From positions 1-29,078 of the forward strand of contig JAZQWT010000071.1 of assembly GCA_045632485.1 (NCBI GenBank): DNA of 29,078 bases, written 5' to 3'. Shown here piece by piece: positions 1 to 8,506 of the stretch. The stretch comes from SIG575 sp045632485 (GTDB lineage: Bacteria; Bacillota; Clostridia; Oscillospirales; Acutalibacteraceae). Under the pieces are notes generated by a model, which had not been told where the DNA came from, made no database searches, and was given only the letters and a program-made list of their open reading frames with translations. The stretch's first letter is position 1, and the number at the start of each line of letters is the position of its first letter. The position numbers and the translations under genes are program-made.

Positions 1-675
1 ATGGAGCTTGACTCTTATGAATATGTTCTTCTTCCCCAGAGTGGTTTCTATGAATTCCTTCCCGTTGATGCCCCCGAAGGCACAACACCTCTCCTGATTG
101 ACCAGCTTGAAGAAGGTAAGGATTACGAAATCATCATCACAAATACAAGCGGTTTCTACCGTTACAAAATCGAAGACGTTCTCCGTTGTACAGGATACCA
201 TAAACAGTCTCCTAAACTTACTTTCCTTTACAGACAGAATCAGATTGCAAATATCAGCGGTGAAAAAATCAATCAGCATGCTTTTGCAATTCTCGTAAAT
301 GAGCTTTCAACTGCTGTAGGTGAAAATTTCAACGGATACTGCATTTATCCCGACAGAACAACTTCACCCGGACATTATCAGCTTCTTATTGAACCTGAAA
401 ATCCCGACGTTCCTGACAGTGATGCACAGAAGTATGCAGAAATTTTCGAAAAACGTCTTTGCGAAACTAATGTTCTCGTTCCTCCCCTTATCAGAAACGG
501 TGCTCTCGGTCACTGCGAAGTAAAATTCCTCAAAACAGGTACTTATGAAGAATATCGTGATGTGCTCAGAGCAAAGGGTGCTAACCTCAATCAGGTTAAG
601 CCTGTAAAAGTTCTTGATAACGAAGAACGAATCGAATACTTCTTCTCACACGTACGAGATGCTTTTAAGGATTAA
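1..675 (+). CDS. GH3-family acyl-adenylating protein, C-terminal part (5' truncated)
   Basis: This is the last 224 residues of a GH3-superfamily protein. The family belongs to the ANL adenylating enzymes and is best known from plant auxin-amido synthetases; bacterial members have largely unknown substrates. Visible landmarks are GFYEFLP near residue 16, the ITNTSGFYRYKIEDV block at about 46-60 (the YR..D region that contacts AMP in ANL enzymes), and FLYRQNQIANISGEKI at about 75-90, which leads into the mobile C-terminal domain. Full-length GH3 proteins are usually above 500 residues, so the window begins inside the gene and the first ATG is probably an internal Met. The next gene starts 26 bases after the stop, which suggests one transcript with the DUF819 and PLP-enzyme genes. 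Family assignment is confident; substrate is unknown. Confidence 0.85.
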   Translation: MELDSYEYVLLPQSGFYEFLPVDAPEGTTPLLIDQLEEGKDYEIIITNTSGFYRYKIEDVLRCTGYHKQSPKLTFLYRQNQIANISGEKINQHAFAILVNELSTAVGENFNGYCIYPDRTTSPGHYQLLIEPENPDVPDSDAQKYAEIFEKRLCETNVLVPPLIRNGALGHCEVKFLKTGTYEEYRDVLRAKGANLNQVKPVKVLDNEERIEYFFSHVRDAFKD

Positions 676-701
676 GATAAGGAAGTAAGGTGTAAAAACA
701 A

Positions 702-1853
702 ATGAACATTCTTATCGCAGTATTATTTATGGCACTCCCCGCACCCATCATCTGGCTCAATAACAGAGTAAAATGGGTGAATAAATTGGGAATCGTGCTT
801 ATCTGTTACCTGCTCGGAATTGTCGTAGGCAACGTTGGAATTCTTCCCGAAAGCTTCAAAGGAATCCAGACTACTATGCAGGACGTAAGCGTCTGCCTTG
901 CCCTGCCGCTCATTCTTTTCTCACTCGATCTGAAAAAATGGGTTAAAACTGCAAAAAAAGGCATTATCTGTATGTGCCTTGCAATTGTATCAATTTCAGT
1001 TGTTGTTTTTGTGCTTCATCTGATTTTCAACGGTATTGACGCAAACACTCCTCAGTATGCAGGTCTTGCAGTAGGTGTTTACACAGGCGGTACTCCTAAT
1101 ATTGCATCAATCAAAACTGCTATCGGTGTTGATGAAACAACATATACAATGTTCAACACTTATGATATGGTCATCTCAATCGGCTACATTCTTTTTCTTA
1201 CAACTGTTGCGAAAAAAGTTTTCCGGAAAATTTTCAGACTTCCTGACTTTGAAGGTGACAAAAATGTAAGCAGCGAGGAAGCAAACTCTGACACTGCAGA
1301 CCCTGAAAACTATAAAGGCTTTTTCGAAAAGAAAATATTCGGTAAGGTTATGCTTGCAGTTTTGCTTTCAGGTGCAATCCTTGGTGTTTCTTTCTTAATC
1401 GGCAAGCTTGTGCCTACCTATGAAACAGCACTTACAATTCTTTGTGTTACAACTTTTGCAATTATCTGTTCATTCTTCAAGCCTGTAAGAGAAATCAGAA
1501 AAACAACACAGATGGGTATGTACCTTATTTATGTTTTCTGTTTCACAGTTGCAACAATGGCAGACATAGAAATGCTTGTAAACATCAACTGGACAATTCT
1601 TTCTTACGTATTGTTCTCAATTTTCGGCAGTATGTTATTACACGCAGTGCTCTGCAAAATTGCGAAAATTGACGTTGACACAATGATTATCACATCAACA
1701 TCAGCAATTTGTTCACCTCCCTTTGTACCTGTTGTTGCTTCATCACTCAAAAACAATGCAGCACTTATTTCAGGTATTGCAACAGGTATCATCGGTTATG
1801 CTATAGGTAATTACCTTGGTGTGGGAACTTATTGGTTACTTTCAAGATTATAA
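702..1853 (+). CDS. DUF819 family integral membrane protein
   Basis: This 383-residue polytopic membrane protein matches the DUF819 (YjcL-like) family. It has about 10 hydrophobic segments and the family hallmark GVYTGGTPNIASIKTAIG at about 125-142, a small-residue re-entrant motif resembling carboxylate transporters, followed by a conserved membrane block around 330-350 (STSAICSPPFVPVVASSL). A hydrophilic, acidic cytoplasmic loop lies at about 185-205. The start is supported by AAGGTG upstream. It sits between the GH3 enzyme and a PLP-dependent lyase/decarboxylase, so it may move the substrate or product of one of them. That role is inference; no transport substrate is established from the sequence. 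Confidence 0.8.
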   Translation: MNILIAVLFMALPAPIIWLNNRVKWVNKLGIVLICYLLGIVVGNVGILPESFKGIQTTMQDVSVCLALPLILFSLDLKKWVKTAKKGIICMCLAIVSISVVVFVLHLIFNGIDANTPQYAGLAVGVYTGGTPNIASIKTAIGVDETTYTMFNTYDMVISIGYILFLTTVAKKVFRKIFRLPDFEGDKNVSSEEANSDTADPENYKGFFEKKIFGKVMLAVLLSGAILGVSFLIGKLVPTYETALTILCVTTFAIICSFFKPVREIRKTTQMGMYLIYVFCFTVATMADIEMLVNINWTILSYVLFSIFGSMLLHAVLCKIAKIDVDTMIITSTSAICSPPFVPVVASSLKNNAALISGIATGIIGYAIGNYLGVGTYWLLSRL

Positions 1854-1860
1854 AAAACAA

Positions 1861-1882
1861 GGGACGATGACAGCATCGTCCC
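1861..1882. other. Intergenic perfect hairpin between DUF819 and PLP-enzyme genes
   Basis: GGGACGATG, loop ACAG, CATCGTCCC forms a perfect 9-bp stem between the two genes. On the + strand no T-run follows, so it is not a good rightward terminator. On the minus strand the stem is followed by TTGTTTTTT, which makes it terminator-like against antisense transcription. It may also act as an mRNA-stabilising or processing hairpin. Confidence 0.5.
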
Positions 1883-1907
1883 ACACTCATTTAAGGAGGT
1901 TTTCATA

Positions 1908-3353
1908 ATGAGCCGAGTTGCTCCCCAGAAAGGCAGACCTTTTGAAGAAATTTTAGAAGAGCTTGAATCTTTCGGCATTAACGACCCCAAATATAAAGAC
2001 GCAAAAACCTGGAGCCTTGTTTATTATCTTAACGAGGATTACACTAACTTTCTCCACGATGCTTACGGAAAATATTTTTCTGCAAACGGACTTAATCCCA
2101 CTGCTTTCAAGAGCCTTAAAAGACTTGAAAAAGAAGTGCTTAAGTTTACTGCTGAGCTTTTCCACGTTGACGACGAAGCTTGTGGTGTTATGACTTCCTG
2201 CGGCACTGAAAGCTGTATGCTTGCCGTTAAAACTTACCGCGATTTAGGCAGGTCAAAAGGCATTAAAAAGCCTGAAATGATTATCCCTGAAACTGCTCAC
2301 GTTGCATGGGATAAAGGCTCTGAATATTTCGGTGTCAAAACAAGACGTGCACCTCTCGATAAAGATTTCAGAGTTGACATAAAAGCAGTTGAAAAAATGA
2401 TTAACAAAAATACTGTTATGATTTTAGGTGCTGCTCCCGAATATCCTCACGGTATTATTGATCCCATTGAAGAATTGGGTAAGCTTGCTAAAAAACACAA
2501 CATCCCCTTACACGTTGATGCCTGCGTAGGCGGTTATATTCTCCCATTTATGGAAAAAGCAGGATATGAGCTTCCTTTGTGGGATTTCAGAGTTGAAGGT
2601 GTTACTTCAATTTCTGCAGACATTCATAAATACGGCTTTGCTGCAAAAGGTGCTTCCTGCATAATGTACAGAAATGTTGATTACTTTAAGCATCAGGTAT
2701 TTGTTAACGAAAGCTGGCCCGGCGGACTTTTTGCTTCCCCTGCTTTCCTCGGCACACGTCCCGGCGGTGCTTATGCAGCTGCGTGGGCAGCAATTCAGGC
2801 AAACGGAATTGAAGGCTACACAAACCTTGCGAAAAGCACAATAGAAACTGCTGAAAAGCTTAAAGAGGGAATCAGAGAAATCGGATGTCTTGAAATTATC
2901 GGTGACCCGAAAGTAAGCCTTTTTGCTTACCGCTCAACAGACAAGGATGTAAACATCTTTGCTCTCGGTGACGTTATGGAAGAAAAAGGTTGGCATATTG
3001 ACAGAATCCAGCGTCCTGACGCACTTCACGCAATGGTGACTGCAAGCCACGACAAGGTTGTTGAAGAATATCTTAAAGACCTGAAAGAAAGCATTGAATA
3101 TGTAAGACAGCATCCTGAGCTTGCAGACAGCGGTCAGGCAGCAACATACGGCCTTGTTTCACATCTTCCCTTAAGAGGAATGGTAAGAAAACAGGTGCTT
3201 GATATCTTTGCAGATTCTTACAAACTGAGTGCAGAAGAAATCGACCTTTCAGACAGCGATTCAATGAACCCTGCTGAAAGCGGCGGTGCTGACGAAAAGA
3301 AATCAATTGTTGATAAAATCATCAACTGGTACGTTAAGAAAACTTCAAAATAA
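1908..3353 (+). CDS. Sphingosine-1-phosphate lyase-like PLP-dependent enzyme
   Basis: This 481-residue fold-type I PLP enzyme of the group II decarboxylase / sphingosine-1-phosphate lyase branch carries the full lyase motif series. TSCGTESCMLAVKTYRD (96-112) binds the PLP phosphate. H131 lies in the ring-stacking position. PHGIIDPIEELGKLAKKHNI (180-199) leads to D204 in HVDACVGG, which should pair with the pyridine nitrogen. SADIHKYGFAAKGAS (236-250) carries the Schiff-base lysine K241. WPGGLFASPAFLGTRPGG lies at about 270-287. No membrane anchor is seen at the N terminus, as is usual for bacterial members. The C terminus has an acidic, low-complexity stretch (about 438-462) before a basic end. 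AAGGAGG at 1893-1899 supports the start. The true substrate may be a phosphorylated long-chain base or an unrelated amino acid; this cannot be decided here. Confidence 0.85.
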   Translation: MSRVAPQKGRPFEEILEELESFGINDPKYKDAKTWSLVYYLNEDYTNFLHDAYGKYFSANGLNPTAFKSLKRLEKEVLKFTAELFHVDDEACGVMTSCGTESCMLAVKTYRDLGRSKGIKKPEMIIPETAHVAWDKGSEYFGVKTRRAPLDKDFRVDIKAVEKMINKNTVMILGAAPEYPHGIIDPIEELGKLAKKHNIPLHVDACVGGYILPFMEKAGYELPLWDFRVEGVTSISADIHKYGFAAKGASCIMYRNVDYFKHQVFVNESWPGGLFASPAFLGTRPGGAYAAAWAAIQANGIEGYTNLAKSTIETAEKLKEGIREIGCLEIIGDPKVSLFAYRSTDKDVNIFALGDVMEEKGWHIDRIQRPDALHAMVTASHDKVVEEYLKDLKESIEYVRQHPELADSGQAATYGLVSHLPLRGMVRKQVLDIFADSYKLSAEEIDLSDSDSMNPAESGGADEKKSIVDKIINWYVKKTSK

Positions 3354-3361
3354 ATAAAACA

Positions 3362-3406
3362 AAACTCCGATATCGGTTTTTTGCCGAGCATCGGAGTTTA
3401 TTTTTT
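3362..3406. terminator. Bidirectional intrinsic terminator
   Basis: AAACTCCGAT (3362-3371) pairs with ATCGGAGTTT (3390-3399), and an inner TCGG/CCGA stem caps the hairpin. T-rich tracts flank both sides (3397-3406 on +, complement of A-rich 3354-3364 on -). It separates the convergent PLP-enzyme and phosphatase genes. Confidence 0.85.
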
Positions 3407-4730
3407 ATTCAAAATCAAGTGAACCGCAACGGTTAATGTGTTCGATGAATTTTTCTTTGTAGTAGGCAAACTCATCTGTATCAGTTTTTTTCTTCACAAT
3501 AAGACGATAGAAAATATTGAAATAAGCCATCAGCCTTGCCCTGTCTTTTGCTCTTTCAATAAGTGCCTCTTCTTCACCTTTAAAGTAGAGATTAATAACC
3601 TTTTCCCAGAAACGCTGTGCAGTTTCAATGGTAAAGCCCGAAGTATTATAAACTACACTTCTGTCAAGCTCAGATAATGCAATAAGGCTTTCGTAAAGAT
3701 TACCCAAATCGAAAACAGGATAACCTATATAGTTTTTATATGAATCTTCAAATTCAAGTTTGCCTTTTACCTCAAAAGCAGAATCTGTATTGCAATTTGT
3801 CTGCAGTTTTGTGCCGGAATCCTGAACTGCAGTTATGAGGCTACGAAGCTTCTGCCATTTTTCAACAGGAATAAAATGCATAATTTCGTCTGTCATCTGA
3901 ACAAGTCCCGGTTTTACGTCAATGCCATCAGCTTTCTGCGAATGTGTCTCTTTGAGAAGCAAAACAAATTTTTCTGCAACATCATCTAGATTTTCAGGAT
4001 TTTTTCTTATCATATTTGAAACAGAAATTCCGGAAACATCTTCGTCAGCAATGCAAAAATGCTTTGTATCGTTTATGCTGTCGAAAACAATGTCACCGAA
4101 TTTATTTGTGCCTTCTTTGTAGAAAATCACGTGCGTAATGCCTGTGTTTGAAATTTCAATATCAAACACGGGAGAAGCTGTATATCCCATAATGTGGAAA
4201 ATCATAACTGTATTGAAAGCCGCGTGACCTGCGACAAGGACTTTTTCGCCGTTTTTGTAGCGTGAACGGAAATATGAAATTGCCTTTACTGCCCTTTCAA
4301 AAATCGGTTTTTCGTTTTCGCGGGGGTTATAGAAAAGCAAACCGTCTTCCTCTTTGAAACCATCTGCCACAACAGCTGTATCGCAGAAAGTTCTGATTTC
4401 GTCCATAGTTCTGCCTTTATACACTTCTTCAACTGCCACCTCTGTTACAAGCGGTAGAACATTTAACGGTTTCTTTTCTTTCTGAAACGACATTATCTCA
4501 TTTGCTGTTATAACGGTTCTCACAAGAGCACTTGAATAACATGCATCAAACTCAACGCCTGACAAATATTTACCCGCTTTTTTAGCCTGCATAATACCAA
4601 GCTCTGTAAGTCGCGGGTCGTTTATTTCCTGTTCTGTATCCTCCGGAGTAAAAGCATTTACGTTACCTTTACTCTGACCATGACGTACAAGATAAAGTTC
4701 AAGTTCAATAACAGGTTTTACTTTTTCCAT
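3405..4730 (-). CDS. Histidine phosphatase (phosphoglycerate mutase-like) protein with long C-terminal extension
   Basis: The N-terminal ~225 residues form a histidine phosphatase domain. LYLVRHGQSKGN (12-23) contains the phospho-accepting H17 of the RHG motif, YSSALVRTVITA (65-76) supplies the second arginine, and VAGHAAF (167-172) holds the second catalytic His, H169. Residues from about 230 to 441 are mostly helical and charged and do not recall a known domain; typical family members end near 200-230 residues, so the protein is about twice the usual length. A GTG at 4739 could extend the frame, but it lies inside the ribosome site GAGGTGG. The ATG at 4730 sits correctly behind that site and is chosen, giving 441 residues. 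It is transcribed alone from the promoter at 4756-4783. The substrate could be a phospho-sugar, nucleotide or phosphoprotein. Confidence 0.8.
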   Translation of the reverse strand: MEKVKPVIELELYLVRHGQSKGNVNAFTPEDTEQEINDPRLTELGIMQAKKAGKYLSGVEFDACYSSALVRTVITANEIMSFQKEKKPLNVLPLVTEVAVEEVYKGRTMDEIRTFCDTAVVADGFKEEDGLLFYNPRENEKPIFERAVKAISYFRSRYKNGEKVLVAGHAAFNTVMIFHIMGYTASPVFDIEISNTGITHVIFYKEGTNKFGDIVFDSINDTKHFCIADEDVSGISVSNMIRKNPENLDDVAEKFVLLLKETHSQKADGIDVKPGLVQMTDEIMHFIPVEKWQKLRSLITAVQDSGTKLQTNCNTDSAFEVKGKLEFEDSYKNYIGYPVFDLGNLYESLIALSELDRSVVYNTSGFTIETAQRFWEKVINLYFKGEEEALIERAKDRARLMAYFNIFYRLIVKKKTDTDEFAYYKEKFIEHINRCGSLDFE

Positions 4731-4755
4731 TAATACCACCTCATTCTCATCTTAA

Positions 4756-4783
4756 ATTATACCACAACTCATTTATTTGTCAA
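4756..4783 (-). promoter_or_regulatory. Sigma-A-type promoter for the histidine phosphatase gene
   Basis: Read leftward: TTGACA (-35, complement of 4778-4783), a 16-bp spacer preceding TATAAT (-10, complement of 4756-4761) with TGG before the -10. The ribosome site and ATG follow about 26 bases downstream. Confidence 0.8.
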
Positions 4784-4789
4784 TTATAT

Positions 4790-4818
4790 TCATATTATCT
4801 GTATGCCGTACATACTAT
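4790..4818 (+). promoter_or_regulatory. Sigma-E-like sporulation promoter for spoIVA
   Basis: TCATATT (4790-4796), a 14-bp spacer and CATACTAT (4811-4818) match the mother-cell sigma-E pattern (about KMATATT, 14 bp, CATACA-T) known from Bacillus. In Bacillus spoIVA is a sigma-E gene, so motif and gene agree. Confidence 0.7.
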
Positions 4819-4855
4819 TAAACAAAAAGACACAATGCATACGGAGGAATAAATT

Positions 4856-6337
4856 ATGGACAAAACAACAAATATATATGAAGATATTTCTGCACGCACG
4901 GGTGGCGACATTTACATAGGTGTTGTAGGTCCCGTGAGAACAGGTAAATCCACCTTCATAAAGAAGTTTATGGACACTCTTGTTATACCTAATATCAAAG
5001 AGGAAAATATGCGTCAGCGTGCCACAGATGAACTTCCCCAGAGTTCAGGCGGCAGAACGATTATGACTACCGAACCGAAATTTATTCCTGAGGATGCAAT
5101 AAGCATTACCGTTTCGGGCACAGCACATCTTAAAGTGAGAATGATTGACTGCGTCGGCTACATTGTGCCGTCATCACTGGGTTACATAGAAAATGACCAG
5201 CCGAGAATGGTAAAAACTCCATGGTTTGATAAGGAAATCCCTTTTAATCTTGCTGCGGAATTAGGTACACAGAAAGTAATTTCAGAGCATTCCACCATAG
5301 GTCTTGTTGTTACAACTGACGGCTCAATAAGTGATATTCCCAGAGAAGAATACGAGGGCTGTGAAGAACGGGTTATAAAAGAGCTGAGAGAAATCAACAA
5401 GCCTTTCGTTGTGCTTCTCAATTGCAAAAAGCCTCAGAGCGAAGCATCACAGAAGCTCGCAAATGATTTGTCAGAAAAATACGGTGTTTCAGTTCTGCCC
5501 GTAAACTGTATGAAGCTGACAGAAGAAGAAATCAGATCTATTCTTGAAAAAATCCTTTTCCAATTCCCTGTTAAAGAATTATCCTTCAATTTGCCTCAAT
5601 GGCTTAATTCTCTTGAAAAAGAGCATTCTGTAAGACGACAGGTTTTCGACACAATAAAGGACGCCTCGAAAGATATGAAATGCGTTCAGGATATTTATTC
5701 TGTTGCAGATAAGCTGGGTGACTGCGAATATATTGATTTTGCAAAAGTTTCCGATGTTGACCTTGCAAACGGAAGTGCAGTAATCAAGCCGCAATTGCAA
5801 TCCGATCTTTTCTTTAAAATTCTCGGAGAAAAAACAGGTATGGCAATTGAAAACGAAAGCGACCTGATGAAAAATATTCTTGAGCTCAACGAAATCAAGA
5901 AAAAATATATGCCTATAAAAGACGCCCTTGACGAAGTTGAGGCAACAGGCTACGGCATTGTAACACCCACACTTGATGAACTTAAACTTGAAGAACCTGA
6001 AATTATGAAGCAAGGCGGAAGATACGGTGTAAGACTCCGTGCATCTGCACCATCAATTCATATGATGAAAGCAAATATCAATACGGAGGTTGCTCCGATA
6101 GTCGGCTCTGAAAGCCAGTCAGAAGAACTTGTAAACTATCTTCTCAAGGAATTTGAGGAAAATCCCTCAAAAATATGGGATTCAAACATTTTCGGCAAAT
6201 CTCTCAATGCACTTGTAAACGAAGGCTTACACAATAAGCTTTACCGTATGCCAACAGATGCACGTATGAGGATTCAGGAAACACTTGAAAAGGTAATCAA
6301 CGAGGGCTGTAACGGTCTTATCTGCATCATACTTTAA
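4856..6337 (+). CDS. spoIVA: Stage IV sporulation protein A
   Basis: SpoIVA is the ATPase that polymerises on the outer forespore membrane to build the spore-coat basement layer. At 493 residues it has almost the length of the Bacillus protein. The N terminus YEDISARTGGDIYIGVVGPV is family-typical. The Walker A motif GPVRTGKST covers 25-33, with K31 and S32 contacting nucleotide. The QSSGGRTIMTTEPKF block near 62-76 and MIDCVGY just above residue 100 form the switch and Walker B regions of this TRAFAC-like GTPase fold that uses ATP. The C terminus ends in a hydrophobic CNGLICIIL segment, the part that in Bacillus contacts SpoVM and the membrane. GGAGG at 4843-4847 fixes the start. It is monocistronic, between a sigma-E-like promoter and a strong terminator, and is the best evidence that the organism forms endospores. 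Confidence 0.95.
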   Translation: MDKTTNIYEDISARTGGDIYIGVVGPVRTGKSTFIKKFMDTLVIPNIKEENMRQRATDELPQSSGGRTIMTTEPKFIPEDAISITVSGTAHLKVRMIDCVGYIVPSSLGYIENDQPRMVKTPWFDKEIPFNLAAELGTQKVISEHSTIGLVVTTDGSISDIPREEYEGCEERVIKELREINKPFVVLLNCKKPQSEASQKLANDLSEKYGVSVLPVNCMKLTEEEIRSILEKILFQFPVKELSFNLPQWLNSLEKEHSVRRQVFDTIKDASKDMKCVQDIYSVADKLGDCEYIDFAKVSDVDLANGSAVIKPQLQSDLFFKILGEKTGMAIENESDLMKNILELNEIKKKYMPIKDALDEVEATGYGIVTPTLDELKLEEPEIMKQGGRYGVRLRASAPSIHMMKANINTEVAPIVGSESQSEELVNYLLKEFEENPSKIWDSNIFGKSLNALVNEGLHNKLYRMPTDARMRIQETLEKVINEGCNGLICIIL

Positions 6338-6341
6338 AATT

Positions 6342-6380
6342 AAAATCCCACGGATCATAAACAAATCCGTGGGATTTTTT
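6342..6380. terminator. Bidirectional intrinsic terminator after spoIVA
   Basis: AAAATCCCACGGAT (6342-6355) pairs with ATCCGTGGGATTTT (6365-6378) around a 9-base loop, with T-runs on both strands. It ends spoIVA from the left and the AGCS symporter operon from the right. Confidence 0.9.
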
Positions 6381-6395
6381 ACTATACAAAATATA

Positions 6396-7844
6396 TTATT
6401 CAGAATCTGACTGCTCTTCCATTTCGGACTGAATGTCCTTATATGCTGAAAGCATAGGCTGAATTTTTTTGTTTCTGAACTTACGGTCAATATAATTCAT
6501 TGTTATTTTCACAACCTGACCTGATAAAACAAGTACACCGATTAAGTTAGGGATTGCCATAAGTCCGTTGAGTGTATCTGAAATTCCCCATACAAGAGAA
6601 AGGTTCATTGTTGCGCCTACTATGAGCATCAGTGAGAAAATAATCTTATACACAATAGTTACCTTGTGTCCGAAAAGATATTCAAGGCTTTTTGAGCCGT
6701 AAAAAGACCAGCCAAGCACAGTTGTAAAAGCAAAAAGTGTAATTGAAACTGAAACAATTGCTCCTGCCGAGGATGTAAACACCTGACTGAATGCTTCGCT
6801 TACGAGCGCTGCACCCTCTGCATCAGAAAATTTATATATACCTGTTGAAAGAACTGTAAATGCAGTAAGTGAACATACAACGATTGTGTCAAAGAAAACT
6901 TCAAAAACACCCCACATACCCTGTACAACAGGCTCTTTTACATCAGAAGTTGAATTAACTATAACGGCTGAGCCGAGACCTGCTTCATTTGAGAAAACAC
7001 CTCTTTTGAAGCCGAGAGTTATTGCACTTTTAATAAGAGCACCACTTATTCCGCCTGCTACGGCATCAAAGCCGAACGCACCTTTGAGAATTTCAGAAAA
7101 TACAGTCGGTATTGATTTATAATTTACAATTACTACAGTCAGAGTGAGTATTATGTACAGTACAGCCATAAAGGGAACGACTTTTTCTGCAACTGCACCG
7201 ATTCTTTTAACTCCGCCGATAAGAATAAAGCCCACAATTACAGCAAGGGCAATTCCCACAGCAAGAGGCGGAATATTGAATGAATTCTGAAGTGATACGG
7301 CAATGGAATTTACCTGCGACATATTACCGATACCGAATGATGCAAAAACACAGAAAATCGCAAACAGAACAGACAGAACTTTTGCTATTTTCTTGTTTCT
7401 GAAGCCTTCACTGATGAAATACATTGCACCGCCTGACCACTCGCCTTTTGCGTTTTTTCTGCGGTAATATACACCGAGAACATTTTCTGCAAAAGAAGTC
7501 ATCATTCCGAAAAATGCAGATACCCACATCCAGAAAACTGCACCTGCACCACCAATTGCAACAGCAGATGCTACACCTGCAATGTTACCTGTACCGATAG
7601 TTGCTGCAAGTGCTGTTGACATTGCCTGAAACTGTGACAGTGATTTCTTACTGTTGTCTTTTTTTTCATCTTTCTTTCCGAAAGATGAAAAAATTGTTGT
7701 TTTTAAAACATGCTTAAACTTTGTAACCTGAAAAAATCCCAGTCTTACGGAGAAATATATACCTGTACCGATTATTAAAATCAGCATAGGTATACCCCAG
7801 ACTACAGAGTTTATCATATCATTTATGCTTTTTATCAATTCCAT
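6396..7844 (-). CDS. Sodium:alanine/glycine symporter (AGCS family)
   Basis: This protein of 482 residues belongs to the alanine-or-glycine:cation symporter family, imports small neutral amino acids with sodium and has about 10-11 membrane helices. Signatures include WGIPMLILIIGTGIYFSVRL near the N terminus, the glycine-rich ALAATIGTGNIAGVASA helix, FWMWVSAFFGM, and FKRGVFSNEAGLGSAVI in the middle, all strongly conserved. The reading frame can be extended 22 codons upstream, but that would lie wholly in the preceding TRIC gene. The ATG at 7844 gives the normal AGCS N terminus and is preceded by a modest GGCGGAAAG site. It still overlaps the TRIC stop by 26 bases, so translation is probably coupled. 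Last gene of the dut-ROK-TRIC-AGCS operon. Confidence 0.92.
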   Translation of the reverse strand: MELIKSINDMINSVVWGIPMLILIIGTGIYFSVRLGFFQVTKFKHVLKTTIFSSFGKKDEKKDNSKKSLSQFQAMSTALAATIGTGNIAGVASAVAIGGAGAVFWMWVSAFFGMMTSFAENVLGVYYRRKNAKGEWSGGAMYFISEGFRNKKIAKVLSVLFAIFCVFASFGIGNMSQVNSIAVSLQNSFNIPPLAVGIALAVIVGFILIGGVKRIGAVAEKVVPFMAVLYIILTLTVVIVNYKSIPTVFSEILKGAFGFDAVAGGISGALIKSAITLGFKRGVFSNEAGLGSAVIVNSTSDVKEPVVQGMWGVFEVFFDTIVVCSLTAFTVLSTGIYKFSDAEGAALVSEAFSQVFTSSAGAIVSVSITLFAFTTVLGWSFYGSKSLEYLFGHKVTIVYKIIFSLMLIVGATMNLSLVWGISDTLNGLMAIPNLIGVLVLSGQVVKITMNYIDRKFRNKKIQPMLSAYKDIQSEMEEQSDSE

Positions 7845-8496
7845 CTGACTTTCCGCCCACTCTCGGTAAATCCCATCTGAAATATGAAGCCAACATACGG
7901 ATAACCACAACCAACAGAACAGGGATTATAATTGATACAGTATTATTTATATTGAATCTCTGCATGTAATAATACATTATCGCACCAAAAATTGCAGCAA
8001 TTGCGTAAATCTGTTTCACAAGCACAAGAGGTTTTTCACGGCTTAACAAATCTCTTAAAATACCGCCACCTATACCTGTTGTCATACCGAGGAAAACGCA
8101 TAGAAAAACGTTATCACCAAACCCCGCAGTTACACCTGCTCTGACACCTACTATTGCAAATGTGCCAAGCCCTATCGCATCGAAAACGTTGATAAAGCGG
8201 TCAATAGCAACGCGGTTTTTAAAAAACTTGTCTTTCAGCACGGCCGCAACAATCATAACAATAACAGCACACGACCCTGCATAAAGAAGGTATTCGAAGC
8301 TGTAAAACATTTTCGGAGGTATTTCACCTATGATAAGGTCGCGCATAATTCCGCCACCGAAAGAGTTGATAACCGTCAGAAAAAGAACTCCGAATAAATC
8401 AAGACCTCTGTCAATGGCTATCATTGCACCTGAAATTGCAAAAGCAATAATACCGATGATTTCTGCAATATAGAAAACTACATCAATAAATTCCAT
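7819..8496 (-). CDS. TRIC-family (UPF0126) membrane protein, putative cation channel
   Basis: At 225 residues with about seven hydrophobic segments, this is a bacterial member of the trimeric intracellular cation channel family (formerly UPF0126, YvgT-like). It consists of two homologous halves, each with the hallmark loop: FGGGIMRDLIIGEIPP (about 46-61) and IGGGILRDLL (about 143-152). Structures of bacterial homologues show K+/Na+-conducting trimers, but the physiological role in bacteria is unclear. It starts 10 bases after the ROK gene stop with only a weak GTGAG site and ends inside the AGCS gene start, so it is an internal, coupled member of the operon. Pairing with an Na+-driven amino-acid symporter might reflect ion balance, but that is speculative. 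Confidence 0.88.
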   Translation of the reverse strand: MEFIDVVFYIAEIIGIIAFAISGAMIAIDRGLDLFGVLFLTVINSFGGGIMRDLIIGEIPPKMFYSFEYLLYAGSCAVIVMIVAAVLKDKFFKNRVAIDRFINVFDAIGLGTFAIVGVRAGVTAGFGDNVFLCVFLGMTTGIGGGILRDLLSREKPLVLVKQIYAIAAIFGAIMYYYMQRFNINNTVSIIIPVLLVVVIRMLASYFRWDLPRVGGKSDGIDKKHK

Positions 8497-8506
8497 ATCT
8501 CACACT

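Noticed and set aside
4731..4739. GTG start for the histidine phosphatase
   Set aside because: The GTG is part of the ribosome site GAGGTGG serving the ATG at 4730.
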